Numbered from the stretch's first letter, positions 7,057-15,598 are shown. The stretch: 39,851 nucleotides of DNA from an uncultured Flavobacteriales bacterium (GCA_913057205.1 CAJXNO010000006.1:65778-105628), one strand, 5' to 3'. Notes: generated by a model from the sequence alone, not told the origin. Numbers and translations are program-made.

Positions 7057-9486
7057 TCACAGGCGTAGCTGTAGGGTCATGAAAAACATGCGGCGTTCAC
7101 CTGGGATGATGCCCGGCCCGGGATAGCCTGTTGCCCGACGGGTAAAGTAGACCTCATCGGTGAGGTTGTTCACACTGCCCTCTAAACGGATCCGCTGCCA
7201 CTCATACGCCATGCTCAGGTCGAGTACCGTGTAGGCAGGAATAACTCCAACGGTTGCGTCTGGGAAGAAGGTGGCGTTGGTGGCATCGGTGAATTGCTCG
7301 CTGATATAATTGAACTGCACACCCCCTGAAAAGCCTTCATGCTGGTAGCACAGGCCGGTTCGGTAGTTGATGCTGGGTACATTCTCTACTTTGTTGCCAT
7401 CGAATGCGCTCACCTCCGTACCGATGTACTCTCCGCGCACCAAGGCAATGTTGTTGTACCATGATAAACGCGCATTCGCTTCCGGATCAAAAAGGCGGAG
7501 CAGGTTCAACTCTTCAAATACTTCTACACCGATGAACCTGGCATCTGCAATGTTATCGCGGTAGTTCACGACCCTGCGTACGCCTTGTTCATTGGTTACA
7601 GACGTAAGTCGCTCCCCGATCCGGTTGCTGTAGTGCATCATGAATACCCCAGCATCAAAATTCAAGGCTCCTTTCCACTGGCTCCCCTTTATACCAAGAT
7701 CTAGGGTATAGCCTGATTCATCCCTCAAATTCGGGTCGATCACCAAGTTTGGGTTGCTGACGTAGAGGTCTGAAAAGTTCATTGCTCGGTAATTCTGCGA
7801 AGCGTTGGCATAGACCTCCATGCCCGGAATGCATCGCCAAACCACACCGATACCACCCAAGGCGATGTTTCGTGCGCTTTCTTGACTTGCTGTAACCCGT
7901 TCACGGAACAGCAACTCATTGGTCAGCGGATGCCTCGCCATCTCGGTGTAGTAGCCATCCGTTGCCGTTTGAATGTATTCCAGCCGCACCCCCGGTGTCA
8001 CATACCAACAGGCCGAGATCGGAATGAGGAGCTCCGCAAAGAACGCAGCGTTCTGCGATGGGAAACGGAAGTCAGAACCCTCTAGGTCATTCGGGTCGTT
8101 GAAGCGGTAATCCGCATCGATTCCTGCCGAAGCCTTACCCTGACGGTTGCGGGTATCCCCTCGGTACAAGCGCGTACCCACTAAGAGCGCTCCAGGATTA
8201 TTGGCAATGTTGAAGCGCTGGATCAGTCTTGTTTCATTGCCGACGTTGTTGAACTCCCCGAGGATCAGGTCGCGGAAACCACCGGTATCCACTCTGCTGA
8301 TCGATCCGAGAAAGCCCAATGCTGCTCGGCTGCTATGAAGGGCAAAGGTCTTGCTGTTGATGGTAAGGGTTGGGGTGATCTGTCCGTTGATGGTAACGTT
8401 GAAAACGTTCCAATTCACCCGAAACCAGTTCCGGTCTCGAAAGCTCTCAGATGGATCTAGTTCAAACTGTCGATCGGTGAGTCCGCCGGGTTGTTTTGCA
8501 TTGTAGTGGCTGTGGGTGTTGGCTAAGGATACAGACCAGTGCTCTGAAAGCTGTCGTTCTAGAAAGGCATATCCGCTGTTGGAAACAAAATGTGAATTGG
8601 GTCGCCAGCCATCGCCGCTTCGGTGGCGATAGAAGGTATAGTAATTCCACCCACCTTTCTGTCCGCCAACACTCGTATACGACCCTACGTTGTTGTAACT
8701 GCCGACGGTGTTTCTTGTGATCAATTCGAACGGACGATCCTCATTTCCACGCTTCATTCTAAAGTTGAGTAACCCCCCGAACTGCGTTCCGTACTGCAAG
8801 GAAGCTGCGCCACGTACAAGCTCTAAGCGTTCTACCGCTTCAATCGGTGGCGTGTAGTAGCTTTCCGGATATCCGAGTGCATCTGCGGCGATGTCATATC
8901 CGTCTTGTCGGGTATTGAAGTTGGTGGTACGTTTCGGGTCCAAACCTCGGGCACCCACGCCCAATTGCAATCCTCCCGCATCGGTTTCTTGAATGTTGAT
9001 GCCCGGCACCTTGGTAAAAAGCTGACGACTCGTGTTGTTAGACCGGTTCATCGGCATTTCGTCCGGCAATACGATCTCGTTCTTCTTCGCTGCATAGAGG
9101 CCGTCCACCTCGATGTACTTCAACTTGGCCATGCCGATCGCGTCGCGGTCTTCTTCTACCACATCTACAGCGCGCAGCTCTTCCCCGAAAGCTTGCAGGT
9201 ACACCTTACGGCGAACAGGTTCCGATGCCACGTTCACCTCGATCGTCTGTGCGCGATAACCTTCAGCGAATAAGGTCACGAAGTGCTGTCCTTGACCGAG
9301 TTGTTCAAACAGCACCACGCCCTTCTGGTCTGCGGAAGCCGAAACCTCCGAGTGATCCAAAAACGCCTCTACTTCGGTAGCCTCGGCTCCCTTAGGAAAG
9401 CGAACATCGATCCGAAGGTCTGCCTGCGCGATCGCACCAATGGTCAGGGTGCAAAAGGAGATCACTATGGTCAGGATACGGCTCAT
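7057..9486 (-). CDS. TonB-dependent outer-membrane receptor, FecA-like
   Basis: Outer-membrane active transporter (809 aa) for a large scarce ligand, energised by TonB. The start at 9486 is chosen over 9519 because it begins the signal peptide (MSRILTIVISFC, cleavage near IGAIAQ) and overlaps the upstream stop as ATGA. A carboxypeptidase-regulatory-like domain covers about 25-95. The plug follows, with VPGINIQETDAGGLQLGVGA and the ERLELVRGAASLQYG block, then a 22-strand-type barrel ending in a terminal aromatic/Leu strand (RRMFFMTLQLRL). The GARGLDPKRTTNF segment resembles ferric-dicitrate-type receptors. It is the last gene of the DUF4856-imelysin-HTTM-receptor set, which points to iron or a metal chelate; substrate not proven. 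Confidence 0.92.
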   Translation of the reverse strand: MSRILTIVISFCTLTIGAIAQADLRIDVRFPKGAEATEVEAFLDHSEVSASADQKGVVLFEQLGQGQHFVTLFAEGYRAQTIEVNVASEPVRRKVYLQAFGEELRAVDVVEEDRDAIGMAKLKYIEVDGLYAAKKNEIVLPDEMPMNRSNNTSRQLFTKVPGINIQETDAGGLQLGVGARGLDPKRTTNFNTRQDGYDIAADALGYPESYYTPPIEAVERLELVRGAASLQYGTQFGGLLNFRMKRGNEDRPFELITRNTVGSYNNVGSYTSVGGQKGGWNYYTFYRHRSGDGWRPNSHFVSNSGYAFLERQLSEHWSVSLANTHSHYNAKQPGGLTDRQFELDPSESFRDRNWFRVNWNVFNVTINGQITPTLTINSKTFALHSSRAALGFLGSISRVDTGGFRDLILGEFNNVGNETRLIQRFNIANNPGALLVGTRLYRGDTRNRQGKASAGIDADYRFNDPNDLEGSDFRFPSQNAAFFAELLIPISACWYVTPGVRLEYIQTATDGYYTEMARHPLTNELLFRERVTASQESARNIALGGIGVVWRCIPGMEVYANASQNYRAMNFSDLYVSNPNLVIDPNLRDESGYTLDLGIKGSQWKGALNFDAGVFMMHYSNRIGERLTSVTNEQGVRRVVNYRDNIADARFIGVEVFEELNLLRLFDPEANARLSWYNNIALVRGEYIGTEVSAFDGNKVENVPSINYRTGLCYQHEGFSGGVQFNYISEQFTDATNATFFPDATVGVIPAYTVLDLSMAYEWQRIRLEGSVNNLTDEVYFTRRATGYPGPGIIPGERRMFFMTLQLRL

Positions 9487-10817
9487 TGCAATGGCTTGAT
9501 CCAGGGTTTGTTTGTCCAAGAGTCGCTGAGGGATGCGAGGTTTACTTCCGCGTCAATATAGGGCTGACTGCTTCTGCCATTATGGCTTACGCGAACGTCT
9601 GCGGACACGCGTTCAACGCTGATTCCCTCCGCTTCAAAGTGCTCCTTCAAATGCGCCGCATACTGCAAGATGAAATCGCTTTGTGTGGCCATCATTTTCT
9701 CCTGCACGGGCGTGAGAAATTCGCTGTTGTCTACCCAAAGCTCACCTCCAGTAGCATCTACCACTTTGAACTGGGCGTAGCCTGCTTTCTCCACCAGCAT
9801 CACCCTCCAGCCGAAGCGATAGCCTTGTTCATGCCACAATGGGTCGCCCGGGTAGAGCAGGTTTCTGAAGGGAAACAGGGTTTGTACAAGCACATACAAG
9901 GCGAGAACGGTCGTTAAGACCGGTTGCAAGCGCTTCGAACTCTCTTGCACAACATTCTCTCCCCAAACTGGAAGGCGAAGTTGACGTTGCCACCTTTCAT
10001 GCGTACTAGCAGGAAAGAAGATCAAGGTTGCACCGATCATGATGAAGGGAAACATCCCGATCTGAAACAACCACCAAGTCATCACGTGGAAAGCGATCAC
10101 CGCTAGGTAGGCAAAGGGTCTGGTTGGACGCCACAGCAGCAGGAAAGGAATACTCAGGTCATACAATGCTCCGAACCAACTGAACAAATGGGGCGCTGCC
10201 CACCACTCCATGAGGTAGCCCAACACCGGCAAGTGTGCCTGCGTAGGCAACCAGATCGCCAAGGGCATTGCGTGGATCAACCAGTCTTCGTTAAGCTTCG
10301 CAACGCCGGCGAGAAAGTAGACCACTCCGAGTTGAAACATCACCAACCAAATGCTCCAGGCAGACACCTTTTTCAAAGGTTTCACCCAGCCAAGAGCAAC
10401 GTCGAGTGACGACTGCCGACCAGCAGGCAAGAAGATGAGCAGCAGGGAAACCAGGCTCACGAAATAGTAATGGTTCAAGTAGTAGGTAGCATCGATCAGC
10501 TCCACGTAGGTAAAGAGTAAAAAGAAGGCCGCGGCCGCATAGCGGTAGAACAAACCGAGCGCGATCATGCTGGCGGCAACGGCCATCATCAGGAAGCACG
10601 CATAGATCACGGCGCTGGTAGGGTCCGGGATCCAGTAGAAGCCGAAGTACTTGAAATGAAAGCTCGGCGTAATGAATTGATCTTCGATCCAACCATTTGC
10701 CCAAAAACGAAAAATGCTCGCTACCATGAGCGAGCCAAAAACGATACGGAAGGTCACCAGCGGCGCGATCGATATCGGTTCAAAAAGCTTTCTATGCAAC
10801 CAGGAGCTAGTCACCAT
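9483..10817 (-). CDS. HTTM-domain membrane protein, vitamin K-dependent gamma-carboxylase-like
   Basis: Integral membrane protein of 444 aa. Several transmembrane helices fill about 15-270 (for example 70-92, 95-130, 155-172, 235-268), another lies near 297-315, and a soluble C-terminal domain follows. Motifs shared with HTTM/VKGC proteins are YYLNHYYFVSL (112-122), GVAKLNEDWL (171-180), AFHVMTWWLFQIGMFPF (242-258) and YPGDPLWHEQGYRFGWRVML (322-341). Characterised relatives carboxylate glutamates using a reduced quinone, O2 and CO2; whether this one is active is unknown. Reading frames overlap the imelysin gene (11 bases) and the receptor gene (4 bases), so all three are made together. It may modify a partner lipoprotein or the receptor; that is inference. 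Confidence 0.85.
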   Translation of the reverse strand: MVTSSWLHRKLFEPISIAPLVTFRIVFGSLMVASIFRFWANGWIEDQFITPSFHFKYFGFYWIPDPTSAVIYACFLMMAVAASMIALGLFYRYAAAAFFLLFTYVELIDATYYLNHYYFVSLVSLLLIFLPAGRQSSLDVALGWVKPLKKVSAWSIWLVMFQLGVVYFLAGVAKLNEDWLIHAMPLAIWLPTQAHLPVLGYLMEWWAAPHLFSWFGALYDLSIPFLLLWRPTRPFAYLAVIAFHVMTWWLFQIGMFPFIMIGATLIFFPASTHERWQRQLRLPVWGENVVQESSKRLQPVLTTVLALYVLVQTLFPFRNLLYPGDPLWHEQGYRFGWRVMLVEKAGYAQFKVVDATGGELWVDNSEFLTPVQEKMMATQSDFILQYAAHLKEHFEAEGISVERVSADVRVSHNGRSSQPYIDAEVNLASLSDSWTNKPWIKPLQ

Positions 10818-11883
10818 CGTTGTCTTGGTAGGTGATCTGTACTCCCAGCTGAGAAGGCATATCTGTTTTGAGTAACACCACTAAGTTTTGCAGGGAGGTG
10901 TGCAGTTCTTCAACTTGACCCGAACTGTTCAAGATGGCATCGGGCAGCGTTGATGCGATCGCGTTGGTGTTGCTCAAGCATTCATCGAACTGCTCAACGA
11001 TGGCCGCACTCAACATGCCTTCACCGTATCGCGCATCGAGGTGGTCAAGGTAGTCGTCAAGACCAAGTCCTTCTCCTCCCTTAAAAGTGTTTTGCTGTGC
11101 CGTCAATGCTGCATTGATGCAATCCAAAGAACGCTCGGCGTAGTATGCCTCCACTTTCTCCTCTTGGGGCACACCAAGCGACTTCTTACCCAATGGAATG
11201 CCGACGCGTGCATTCTTCACGAGTTCAAACTCATAGTTCAATTCGTTCACCAACTGACCGAGTGCGCTTCCTACATCGTTACCAAGGTTCTTTACAAACT
11301 CGTCGCGGTAGCTGTTTTGCCAAGCATCGTTCACGGTGGTGAACTCCTCAACCAGCAGGTCAATGTTCACGGATAGCTGTTCTAAGCGGTCAGCCGACCA
11401 ATCGCCTTCCTGAGAGCGAGGGCCGAACAACAAATAGTCGAGTGCTGGTAGACCTTTTGCATCGGTATTGCTTGCTGTACTCAGGTCGGCGTTACCCTCA
11501 CGTATATTACGCTCGATCTGCGCGGTATCTGTTGGAAAGGTATTGGCCGTCCTGCGCAGGTTCTCATCGGCTGCCGGACCGAACTCGAACGGGGCACAGC
11601 GTTGCCATTGGAGTTGCAGCGTTACAAAGGCCTCTCGGGCAACATCGCGTTGTGTATTCGATGGGTCAGCTTGCAATGCATCAATGGCACTTTTCAGCGT
11701 GTTCGCATCGTCTGCAAGCTGCGTGTATGCTGGCATGATGACGTTATCCGCCAAGTTGGTCAGCATCGCCTCTTTATCGAAGGTATCCGCTGGCTCGTTG
11801 TCTTCTGGGTCTTTACATCCAGAGAGCTGAATAAGCGCAACCGCCAATGCAGCGGCAATTATTGGAGTGAATCGGTGAAACAT
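10807..11883 (-). CDS. Imelysin-like lipoprotein
   Basis: Protein of 358 aa of the imelysin/insulin-cleaving (peptidase M75, IrpA-like) family, all-helical proteins tied to iron uptake. Signal peptide with lipobox LSGC (Cys23), followed by acidic KDPED, which suits surface display. The conserved block reads GLPALDYLLFGP (144-155), where typical imelysins have GxHxxE; histidine and glutamate are replaced by Pro/Ala and Asp context, so a metal site or peptidase activity should not be assumed. The C-terminus ends in the family-typical ITYQDNDGD. It follows the DUF4856 gene by three bases and overlaps the HTTM gene. Confidence 0.9.
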   Translation of the reverse strand: MFHRFTPIIAAALAVALIQLSGCKDPEDNEPADTFDKEAMLTNLADNVIMPAYTQLADDANTLKSAIDALQADPSNTQRDVAREAFVTLQLQWQRCAPFEFGPAADENLRRTANTFPTDTAQIERNIREGNADLSTASNTDAKGLPALDYLLFGPRSQEGDWSADRLEQLSVNIDLLVEEFTTVNDAWQNSYRDEFVKNLGNDVGSALGQLVNELNYEFELVKNARVGIPLGKKSLGVPQEEKVEAYYAERSLDCINAALTAQQNTFKGGEGLGLDDYLDHLDARYGEGMLSAAIVEQFDECLSNTNAIASTLPDAILNSSGQVEELHTSLQNLVVLLKTDMPSQLGVQITYQDNDGD

Positions 11884-11886
11884 GGA

Positions 11887-12981
11887 TCAGAGTTGAGATT
11901 TGACATCCTCCATTTCGTAGATCTCGGCTAGGAGGTCACGCGCTTGTTGGAGATTGTCTGAAGAAACTTCGTAGAAATTCTCACCTAGCAAGTCGATGAC
12001 CTGATCGATCTGTGCTTGCTCGATGCGCTTTTCTGGGTTGAAGGCCAAGTTTGTAGTGAAGGCCTTTGCCTCAGAGAGCACGTGATTTCGAATGAGGTCA
12101 TCCCCGAGGTTATTCAGTGCATCGTTGAGGTAGTGGATGGCCGTAGCCGCACATACATCCTCCCACGCGGTGCGGGCTTCAGCAATGGCTTCATCCCGCA
12201 TATCATACTCCTTCACGGTGATGCCGGTTCGTCCTTTGCGGAGGGCATAGCTCAAGGTTTCATTGGTTCCGAGCAAAGCGTCTCGACCTACGCAGTATTT
12301 ACCCCAGAAGCGAACATCCTCTGTATTGGTCGGGACGTCGTTGCTTACACCCAGGTACCCGTAGGCCTCATCCCAATGGTGCTCCATTTCGGTTCCTTCA
12401 CCTGGCTCGACTGTCTCATTATCGACGTCCATCTTTTCATCTCCCATGTAAACTGTAACTGCTTGGTAGTAGAACACCGCACCCATCAGTTCCTTCTCGA
12501 TGTATTGGATGTGCTCCACGCCGTTCTCGTCGAAGAGGTAAGCCTTTATTCCATCTTCTGATGTCATCACACCCGCCTGACCATTTGCCGCAGGCTGGGT
12601 ACTCTCACTGGCCTTCACCAACTCGCTGATGTATGCCTCAATGTTCGAAACATGCGGTCCAAAACACTTATCCTTGAGTTGCTTAGAGCTCTCGAAAGAG
12701 AAGTTTCCATTTGCGTTGCCATTGGCATTTTCGAACATGTCTAACAAGACCTGCTTATCTAACCGAACACCAGCCGTGTTGGCCGTCTTCATGTAGGCAG
12801 TCATTTCTTCCAACTGATCAAGACGTTCTGTTTGCCCGCTGTAGCTTACGTTCTCGAATGCGTAGGTAGCTGGTACTGGATACTCAGGGGTTACTTGAAC
12901 GGGGTCATTGTCTGAACAAGACTGCATTCCGATGGCGATTAGAACAGCGAGAAAGGAATGGGCAAGGAGAGAAAATCGCAT
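11887..12981 (-). CDS. DUF4856-like lipoprotein
   Basis: Protein of 364 aa, lipidated at Cys22 (GMQSC), followed by SDND, a surface-export-like acidic signal. The N-terminal block YAFENVSYSGQTERLDQLEEM (split around residues 40-60) is the hallmark I associate with DUF4856. The rest is mostly helical. A conspicuous HHWDEAYGY motif (201-209) contains an HxxE that could bind a metal, and FWGKYC (225-230) follows. Function is unknown. It is the first gene of the imelysin/HTTM/receptor operon, with its own promoter and a candidate operator. Ligand capture at the cell surface for the receptor is a reasonable guess, not shown. Confidence 0.83.
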   Translation of the reverse strand: MRFSLLAHSFLAVLIAIGMQSCSDNDPVQVTPEYPVPATYAFENVSYSGQTERLDQLEEMTAYMKTANTAGVRLDKQVLLDMFENANGNANGNFSFESSKQLKDKCFGPHVSNIEAYISELVKASESTQPAANGQAGVMTSEDGIKAYLFDENGVEHIQYIEKELMGAVFYYQAVTVYMGDEKMDVDNETVEPGEGTEMEHHWDEAYGYLGVSNDVPTNTEDVRFWGKYCVGRDALLGTNETLSYALRKGRTGITVKEYDMRDEAIAEARTAWEDVCAATAIHYLNDALNNLGDDLIRNHVLSEAKAFTTNLAFNPEKRIEQAQIDQVIDLLGENFYEVSSDNLQQARDLLAEIYEMEDVKSQL

Positions 12982-12989
12982 GGTTGTGT

Positions 12990-13012
12990 TTATTTAGACC
13001 GACTTTAAATAA
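12990..13012. promoter_or_regulatory. Inverted repeat, candidate operator of the DUF4856-imelysin-HTTM-receptor operon
   Basis: TTATTTA at 12990-12996 and TAAATAA at 13006-13012 are perfect reverse complements separated by nine bases. The repeat ends five bases short of the TATGTTTG element, so it would cover the predicted transcript start and the 5' leader. This is where a repressor would block transcription. The AT-rich 23-bp shape is in the size range of Fur/DtxR-type iron operators, but the regulator is not in the window. Confidence 0.5.
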
Positions 13013-13017
13013 GGCTG

Positions 13018-13048
13018 CAAACATAGCCGCAGGTCTAAGGGGGGGCAA
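13018..13048 (-). promoter_or_regulatory. Bacteroidota-type promoter for the DUF4856 operon
   Basis: Read on the minus strand: TTG (13046-13048), a 20-base spacer, then TATGTTTG (13018-13025), a perfect match to TAnnTTTG. The start codon of the DUF4856-like gene is about 30 bases past the predicted transcript start. The spacer begins with seven consecutive C (G7 at 13039-13045 on the plus strand). Confidence 0.65.
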
Positions 13049-13070
13049 TACCTGTTTTAGGGTATATTCC

Positions 13071-13105
13071 AAAAAAAAGCCTGGACCAATTTGGCCAAGG
13101 CTTTT
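13071..13105 (-). terminator. Intrinsic terminator of the PKD lipoprotein gene
   Basis: On the minus strand, AAAAGCCT..GGCC pairs with GGTCC..AGGCTTTT around a short AATT loop, followed by eight T (A-run at 13071-13078 on the plus strand). It begins 23 bases past the PKD gene stop and insulates the iron-type operon downstream of it. Confidence 0.8.
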
Positions 13106-13128
13106 CATAAATGTTTTGAACGCTTCGC

Positions 13129-14121
13129 TTAGTTGATGTTCACGTTCTTGTTGGCAACAGATTCGTTGATCATGTAGTACTTCTTGCCTCCAAGTGTTTG
13201 GTTTTGGATGCTGAAAGATGCGATCTGAAGGATGCCAGGTCCGCTACCAACGCTTCCCATCTCAGATGCGGTGAAGGTCACAGAAGTAACCAATCCTTCT
13301 ACGGTTTTCATAACGGAACCATCAGGTCCGTGCACCGCAAAGATGCTGGAGTCGGCGTTGTTGATCGCTCCATTGTGCTCCAAGGTATAAGAGGTGGCTC
13401 CAGAAATGTCTGTTGCTGACTCATCTACTTCCTTCGTGCTAGGGAAAGGCAACAAGTTAGCGAGGCCGTTGATAGGCGAGTGACCGTTTCCTCCAGCGAT
13501 CGACCAGGTTACTCCCTGGTTCGAGAAGCCCTGTGAAGGAACAGCTGTCTCTACGAAGATGTAAGTATTGTCTGTCTGAGGATCGAGCATGGTTGCGATG
13601 TTGGAGTTGTCTACCTCTACATCACCAACACTCACAAAGGTGGTGCCTTCATCCACAAACCAAGCTACGGCAGAGCCAAGCTTGATGGTGGTTTCGAAGC
13701 CTGCATCGGTTTGTACGCTGTTTGTATTGATCGCATAGAATGCCCCGTCTGCATCGCCCAAACTAAGTTCAGGAGCTTCAGCAGTGGCCTCTTCTTCAAT
13801 CACCACGTCTTGGGTGGCTTCATCCGAGCCTGCGCTGTTTTCAACGGTTAGGGTAACGCTGTACGTTCCGCCAGCAGCGTAGGTGTGGCTTGGACTCATA
13901 TCCATGCTAGTTTCGCCGTCGCCGAAGTCCCATGCATAAGATGTTGCTTCACTTCCCGTAAAGGTGAAGCTGGCCTTTTGTCCTTCTACCGTGTAGGTGA
14001 ATGCCGCAGTTGGACCGTCTTCGTCGTCATCATCATCACGGTTACAGTTGGTTAAGGTGATCATGCCCATCAATGCGATTAATGCTAGGAGCATGGGTTG
14101 GATCGTTCTAAAGATTTTCAT
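13129..14121 (-). CDS. PKD-domain lipoprotein
   Basis: Protein of 330 aa. The start at 14121 is chosen because it opens a signal peptide (MKIFRTIQPMLLALIAL) ending in lipobox LTNC (Cys26); the frame continues upstream without a plausible signal. The lipid Cys is followed by NRDDDDDEDG, a strongly acidic stretch of the kind that sends Bacteroidota lipoproteins to the cell surface. One PKD domain covers about 37-110, with SYAWDFGDG and the YxVTLTVxNxxG strand. The C-terminal ~210 residues are unassigned, with repeated strand-like segments. PKD folds usually mediate binding to sugars or proteins; ligand unknown. Confidence 0.82.
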   Translation of the reverse strand: MKIFRTIQPMLLALIALMGMITLTNCNRDDDDDEDGPTAAFTYTVEGQKASFTFTGSEATSYAWDFGDGETSMDMSPSHTYAAGGTYSVTLTVENSAGSDEATQDVVIEEEATAEAPELSLGDADGAFYAINTNSVQTDAGFETTIKLGSAVAWFVDEGTTFVSVGDVEVDNSNIATMLDPQTDNTYIFVETAVPSQGFSNQGVTWSIAGGNGHSPINGLANLLPFPSTKEVDESATDISGATSYTLEHNGAINNADSSIFAVHGPDGSVMKTVEGLVTSVTFTASEMGSVGSGPGILQIASFSIQNQTLGGKKYYMINESVANKNVNIN

Positions 14122-14200
14122 ACGGTTTGATTTTGAGAGTTTTACGAAAGTGCAGAATTTTTCGTCTGTGCGGCAATAAGGTAAACGTCGTAATCGCCGC

Positions 14201-14542
14201 TTATCCGTTGTTCTTTTTGATGATGCCCATCTTCTCGCCCATCTCCAAGGCAAACTGCTTCATGTCTGCGGCTACTTGCTCATCGCCGGTGGCTCTTTTA
14301 TAGGTATCGCTCATGCTCAGCATCATCTGATGGAAGAAGATCTGCATATCATCTACCATCATATCCTTGGTCCACAGGTCGATGCGGAAGGTGTTTTTCT
14401 CATTTCTGTCCCAAATGGTGAGGAAGGCAGCGTCGCATTTGCCCGCACCATCTTCTCCTGGAACGGCCCACTCGATCGCTTCCGGAATCTGGTTCTCATC
14501 CATCGCGATCCTGAATTTTATCTCTGAAATGTTCTGACTCAT
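14201..14542 (-). CDS. gldC: Gliding motility protein GldC
   Basis: Small soluble protein (113 aa) of the GldC family, needed for efficient gliding in Flavobacterium; its biochemical role is not settled. The sequence follows the family closely: EIKFRIAMDENQIPEAIEWA at the start, then FRIDLWTKDMMVDDMQIFFHQMMLSMSDTYKRAT in the middle (about residues 52-85). It has no signal peptide. It starts 27 bases after gldB, the same order as in F. johnsoniae. Confidence 0.95.
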   Translation of the reverse strand: MSQNISEIKFRIAMDENQIPEAIEWAVPGEDGAGKCDAAFLTIWDRNEKNTFRIDLWTKDMMVDDMQIFFHQMMLSMSDTYKRATGDEQVAADMKQFALEMGEKMGIIKKNNG

Positions 14543-14569
14543 CCTGTCTAGATTTGAAGCGTTACCGCT

Positions 14570-15598
14570 TTATGGTTTGTATTTGCTTGTATTCAATATG
14601 CTTTCCGCATCGGTGGCCATGAGCGCTACCAGATCCACCTGATCTTGCTGGGCCATGTAGGAGCGCACGATCTGCCACCCGATGAAATGTCCCATCCGTG
14701 GGGGAGACTCTTTTACCAGATCAACGGTAAAAGGACCGTCATTGGTGAACTTCGCGATCTCCGTGGCATTGGTACTAAAAAGGAGCTCCTTGTCCACAAA
14801 ATGCGCCCAAACATAAGCCTGATGTTCCTTTGCCCATTGCAATTGTTCCGCCGAATAATTCACCAAAACATGCTTCGGTGTATGGGGCAATACCGCTTCC
14901 ATCGCATACAAGACTTTTCCCTCTTGAACAATGGCTTCAAGCAGGGTTGGGTCTGTCTCGTCCAACGGAAACTCCGACCCGATCCAGCCGTGCATGATGG
15001 TAGGCACGATGTGGTCTGATGTCATCCGTTGGCGCAAATAAACCGGCAGTTGCAAGTAATCGTAGAAGGCGCACTTCTCACCGAGGAACATCTCTAAACC
15101 GATGCCCACCCCATCTTCTGTGAGTGCCGCAGGGGTGTTAAAGCCCCCAATGAAACTAGCATGCGCGGGCACCTCTCGTTGTGGGAAATAATGCAAGTAG
15201 TAGCTCCAAGCGTTTTCCAAGGAATGCTCCAGGTCACTTAGATCAGGATAAGCCTTTTGAACAGAATCCTGAACTTCAGCGATGGCCTGATCGGTGGTGA
15301 ACCTTCGGATCTCTGCAAACAAGTTGCTATCGTTAGCGGATCCCAAGTTCAAGACATCCTCGATGTAGCGAACGTAGAGTTCACCCAGTTCTGCGGTCCA
15401 TTGCGGGTGCTGCTGCCTGAAGCCCACTGCGCTCATTTCAAACCAGGCTTGATCAAGACGAGTGATCTCAATGTCCACGCCCTTATCCGGTACCGGTATA
15501 TCCAAAAGGTCCTTCTCCTCGCATCCAACCAAGAGTGCCAGCAACGTGAATAAACACAAGGCTGTTTGCAGAGTACGGGTATGAAAGTTTTGGAGCAT
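14570..15598 (-). CDS. gldB: Gliding motility lipoprotein GldB
   Basis: Lipoprotein of 342 aa required for gliding in Flavobacterium. The frame is open for 65 codons further, but the start at 15598 gives a clean signal peptide with lipobox LVGC (Cys26) and sits just downstream of a perfect -7 element, so the longer start is rejected. The mature part begins DIPVPDKGVDIEITRLDQAWFEM, the usual GldB opening, and carries YLHYFPQREVPAHASFIGGF and the C-terminal PPRMGHFIGWQIVRSY block. With gldC it forms a two-gene operon divergent from the barrel gene and nadE. Confidence 0.93.
   Translation of the reverse strand: MLQNFHTRTLQTALCLFTLLALLVGCEEKDLLDIPVPDKGVDIEITRLDQAWFEMSAVGFRQQHPQWTAELGELYVRYIEDVLNLGSANDSNLFAEIRRFTTDQAIAEVQDSVQKAYPDLSDLEHSLENAWSYYLHYFPQREVPAHASFIGGFNTPAALTEDGVGIGLEMFLGEKCAFYDYLQLPVYLRQRMTSDHIVPTIMHGWIGSEFPLDETDPTLLEAIVQEGKVLYAMEAVLPHTPKHVLVNYSAEQLQWAKEHQAYVWAHFVDKELLFSTNATEIAKFTNDGPFTVDLVKESPPRMGHFIGWQIVRSYMAQQDQVDLVALMATDAESILNTSKYKP

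Noticed and set aside
14122-14253. Extended N-terminus for the PKD lipoprotein
   Set aside because: The added residues are basic and unconserved-looking, and would bury the signal peptide and lipobox.
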